Source: Eriocheir sinensis
Lineage: Eukaryota > Arthropoda > Malacostraca > Decapoda > Varunidae
DNA: 64,000 bases
Assembly: GCF_024679095.1 (NCBI RefSeq)
Contig: NW_026111760.1
Location: 248,001 to 312,000 of the forward strand
Reading direction: 5' to 3'
A model generated the notes under the pieces. The model saw nothing but the letters and a program-made list of their open reading frames with translations, made no database searches and was not told the origin of the DNA. The stretch's first letter is position 1. Every line of letters begins with the position of its first letter. This document shows, one piece after another, positions 62,441 to 64,000 of the stretch. Both the position numbers and the translations under genes were made by a program.

Positions 62441-64000
62441 ATTTACCTTATTATATACGCATTTTGTATATTAATTTTAATACAAATTTAATTATTCGAT
62501 ATGTATTTTTGAATCTGTATTTTTATAAACATATACTTTATTTTTGGGGTATTTTGCATCTTTATTTTCCTACAAATTTACATTATTTTATTGATATTCT
62601 GCTCATTCATTTTGATACGAATTGACATTATTCTATGTGTATTTTGTATATATTTTTCATACAAATTTACGTTATTTTATGTGTATTTGTTTATATATTT
62701 TGACACAAATTTACAATATTTTATGGGTATTTTGTATATACATTTCAAAAGAAATTTACCTAGTTTTATGTGTATTTTTTATATCTATTTTCATACAAAC
62801 TCAAATTATTTCTATGTATTTTTGAATATATTTCAATACAAATTTTTTGTTATGTTATGTGTATTTTGTAAATCTATTTTCATTCATATAGATATTATTT
62901 TATAGGTGTTTTGTTGATTTATATTGATACGAATTTAGTTTGTTTTATGTGTACTTTGTATATATATTTTAATACGCTTTTACATTATTTAATATTTATT
63001 TTGAATATATATCTTTATACAAATTCATGGTATTTTATGTGTATTTGTATATATATTTTCATTTAAATTTACATTATTTTATGTGTATTGTGTACATGTA
63101 TTTTTTTTATAAATCTGCCTTATTTTATGTTTATTTTGTATGTGTATTTTGTATATTTATATTTATCCAAATACACATTCTTTTATTGGTATTTTGTTTA
63201 TTTATTTTAATTCGAATTTACATTATTTTATGTGTATTTTGTATACATTTTTTATTCGTATTTACTTAATTTTATTTGTATTTTGTATATATATATTTAT
63301 AGAAATCTACGTTATTTTATGTGTATTCGTATATATATTTTGAAACAAATTTACATTGTTTTATATGTATTTTTGCATATCTCTTTCAATACAAATTTAC
63401 CTTATTGTATGTGCATTTTGTATATTTATTTCAATACAAATTTAAATATTTTATGTGTATTTTGGTATATATATTTTTTATAAGAAATGCACTATTTTAA
63501 GGGAATTTTGCATCTTTATTTTTATACAAATTTACATTATTTTATTAATATTCGGTGTATTTATTCTGATACGATTTTACATTATTCTATTTTTTTTTGT
63601 ATATACTTTTTTATACATATTTACATTATTTAATGTGTATCTTGCAAATATATTTTATACAAATTTACTATCTATTATCTATTTTCATACAAATACACAT
63701 TCTTTTCATGATATTTTGTTTATTTATTTAGACACGAATTTACATTATTTGATATATATTTTGTATATATTTTTATACGTATTCACATAATTTCATACGT
63801 ATTTTGTATATATATTTCTATAGAAATCTACTTTATTTTATGTGTATTCGTATATATATTTTGAAACAAATTTACATTGTTTTATATGTATTTTTGAATA
63901 TCTCTTTCAATACAAATTTACCTTACTTGTATATTTATTTCAATACAAATTTAAATATTTTAGGTGTATTTTGGTATATATATTTTGATAAAAAATGCGA
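62413..64000 (+). repeat. Satellite block 32, forward orientation
   Basis: Forward monomers to the window edge. The first 1.07 kb are a direct copy of 11,659-12,730. After that the block follows the 1.04 kb unit order of 14,330-14,830. No gene is visible. Confidence 0.89.

Larger units (their letters stand above)
61390..64000. repeat. Inverted repeat D, right arm (cut by window end)
   Basis: Reverse-complement partner of 51,866-54,485. At the last bases, TATATATTTTGATAAAAAATG still matches the partner near 51,866-51,885, so the arm very likely continues beyond the window. Confidence 0.83.

Overview
The window is a 64 kb stretch of extremely AT-rich tandem satellite DNA. I see no credible protein-coding gene, RNA gene, recognisable transposon or CRISPR array. 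The building block is a 45-bp monomer, for example 33,692-33,736. One strand is T-rich and carries the core ATGTGTATTTTGTATA followed by a spacer and ACAAATTTAC. By hand count only 6 of 45 bases of the consensus are G or C. Monomers differ in fixed ways, so about 15-20 monomer classes can be told apart (key words CACATTCTTTTATTG, AGAAATCTACGTTATT, TTGTTTTATATGTATTT, TTGGTATATATATTTT, ATGCGTTATTTTATGGG, TATTCTGTGTATTTATTTTG). They follow each other in a conserved order as higher-order repeats. The lack of any gene, the 45-bp satellite, the higher-order structure and the long (TA)n tracts point to eukaryotic nuclear heterochromatin (centromeric, pericentromeric, subtelomeric or sex-chromosomal). 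I cannot name the species from the sequence.

Layout. I call the T-rich strand 'forward' (+ when it lies on the given strand). The array changes orientation 31 times, giving 32 blocks. Long blocks are 306-4,960 (+), 12,937-18,262 (+), 20,166-27,163 (+), 31,620-38,218 (+), 41,075-48,108 (-), 48,680-53,461 (-) and 54,485-59,295 (-). Short islands of about 70-300 bp lie at 6,946-7,157, 12,731-12,936, 30,189-30,525, 40,057-40,242 and 60,372-60,650. Breakpoints are good to about 20 bp.

How the parts relate. Many blocks are inverted or direct copies of each other. The main inverted pairs are 5,165-8,215 with 11,670-14,745; 13,255-18,040 with 48,680-53,455; 19,595-27,150 with about 43,550-48,680; 27,165-28,455 with about 58,680-59,975; and 51,866-54,485 with 61,390-64,000, which runs off the window edge. 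The main direct duplications are a 2.5 kb tandem pair (32,359-34,880 and 34,881-37,403), 1.04 kb higher-order units in 14-16 kb and 23-26 kb, a 1.0 kb step at 39.8-41.3 kb, and dispersed copies 36.1 kb and 12.3 kb apart. The switch points themselves were duplicated: one inversion junction occurs five times, three in one orientation and two in the other.

Ten (TA)n tracts of roughly 80-295 bp grow out of the TATATA step present in most monomers. One, at 40,597-40,830, is compound with GATA and ATTT repeats. Long open reading frames exist only as an artefact: 45 is divisible by 3 and the T-rich strand of the monomer has no stop codon in any frame.
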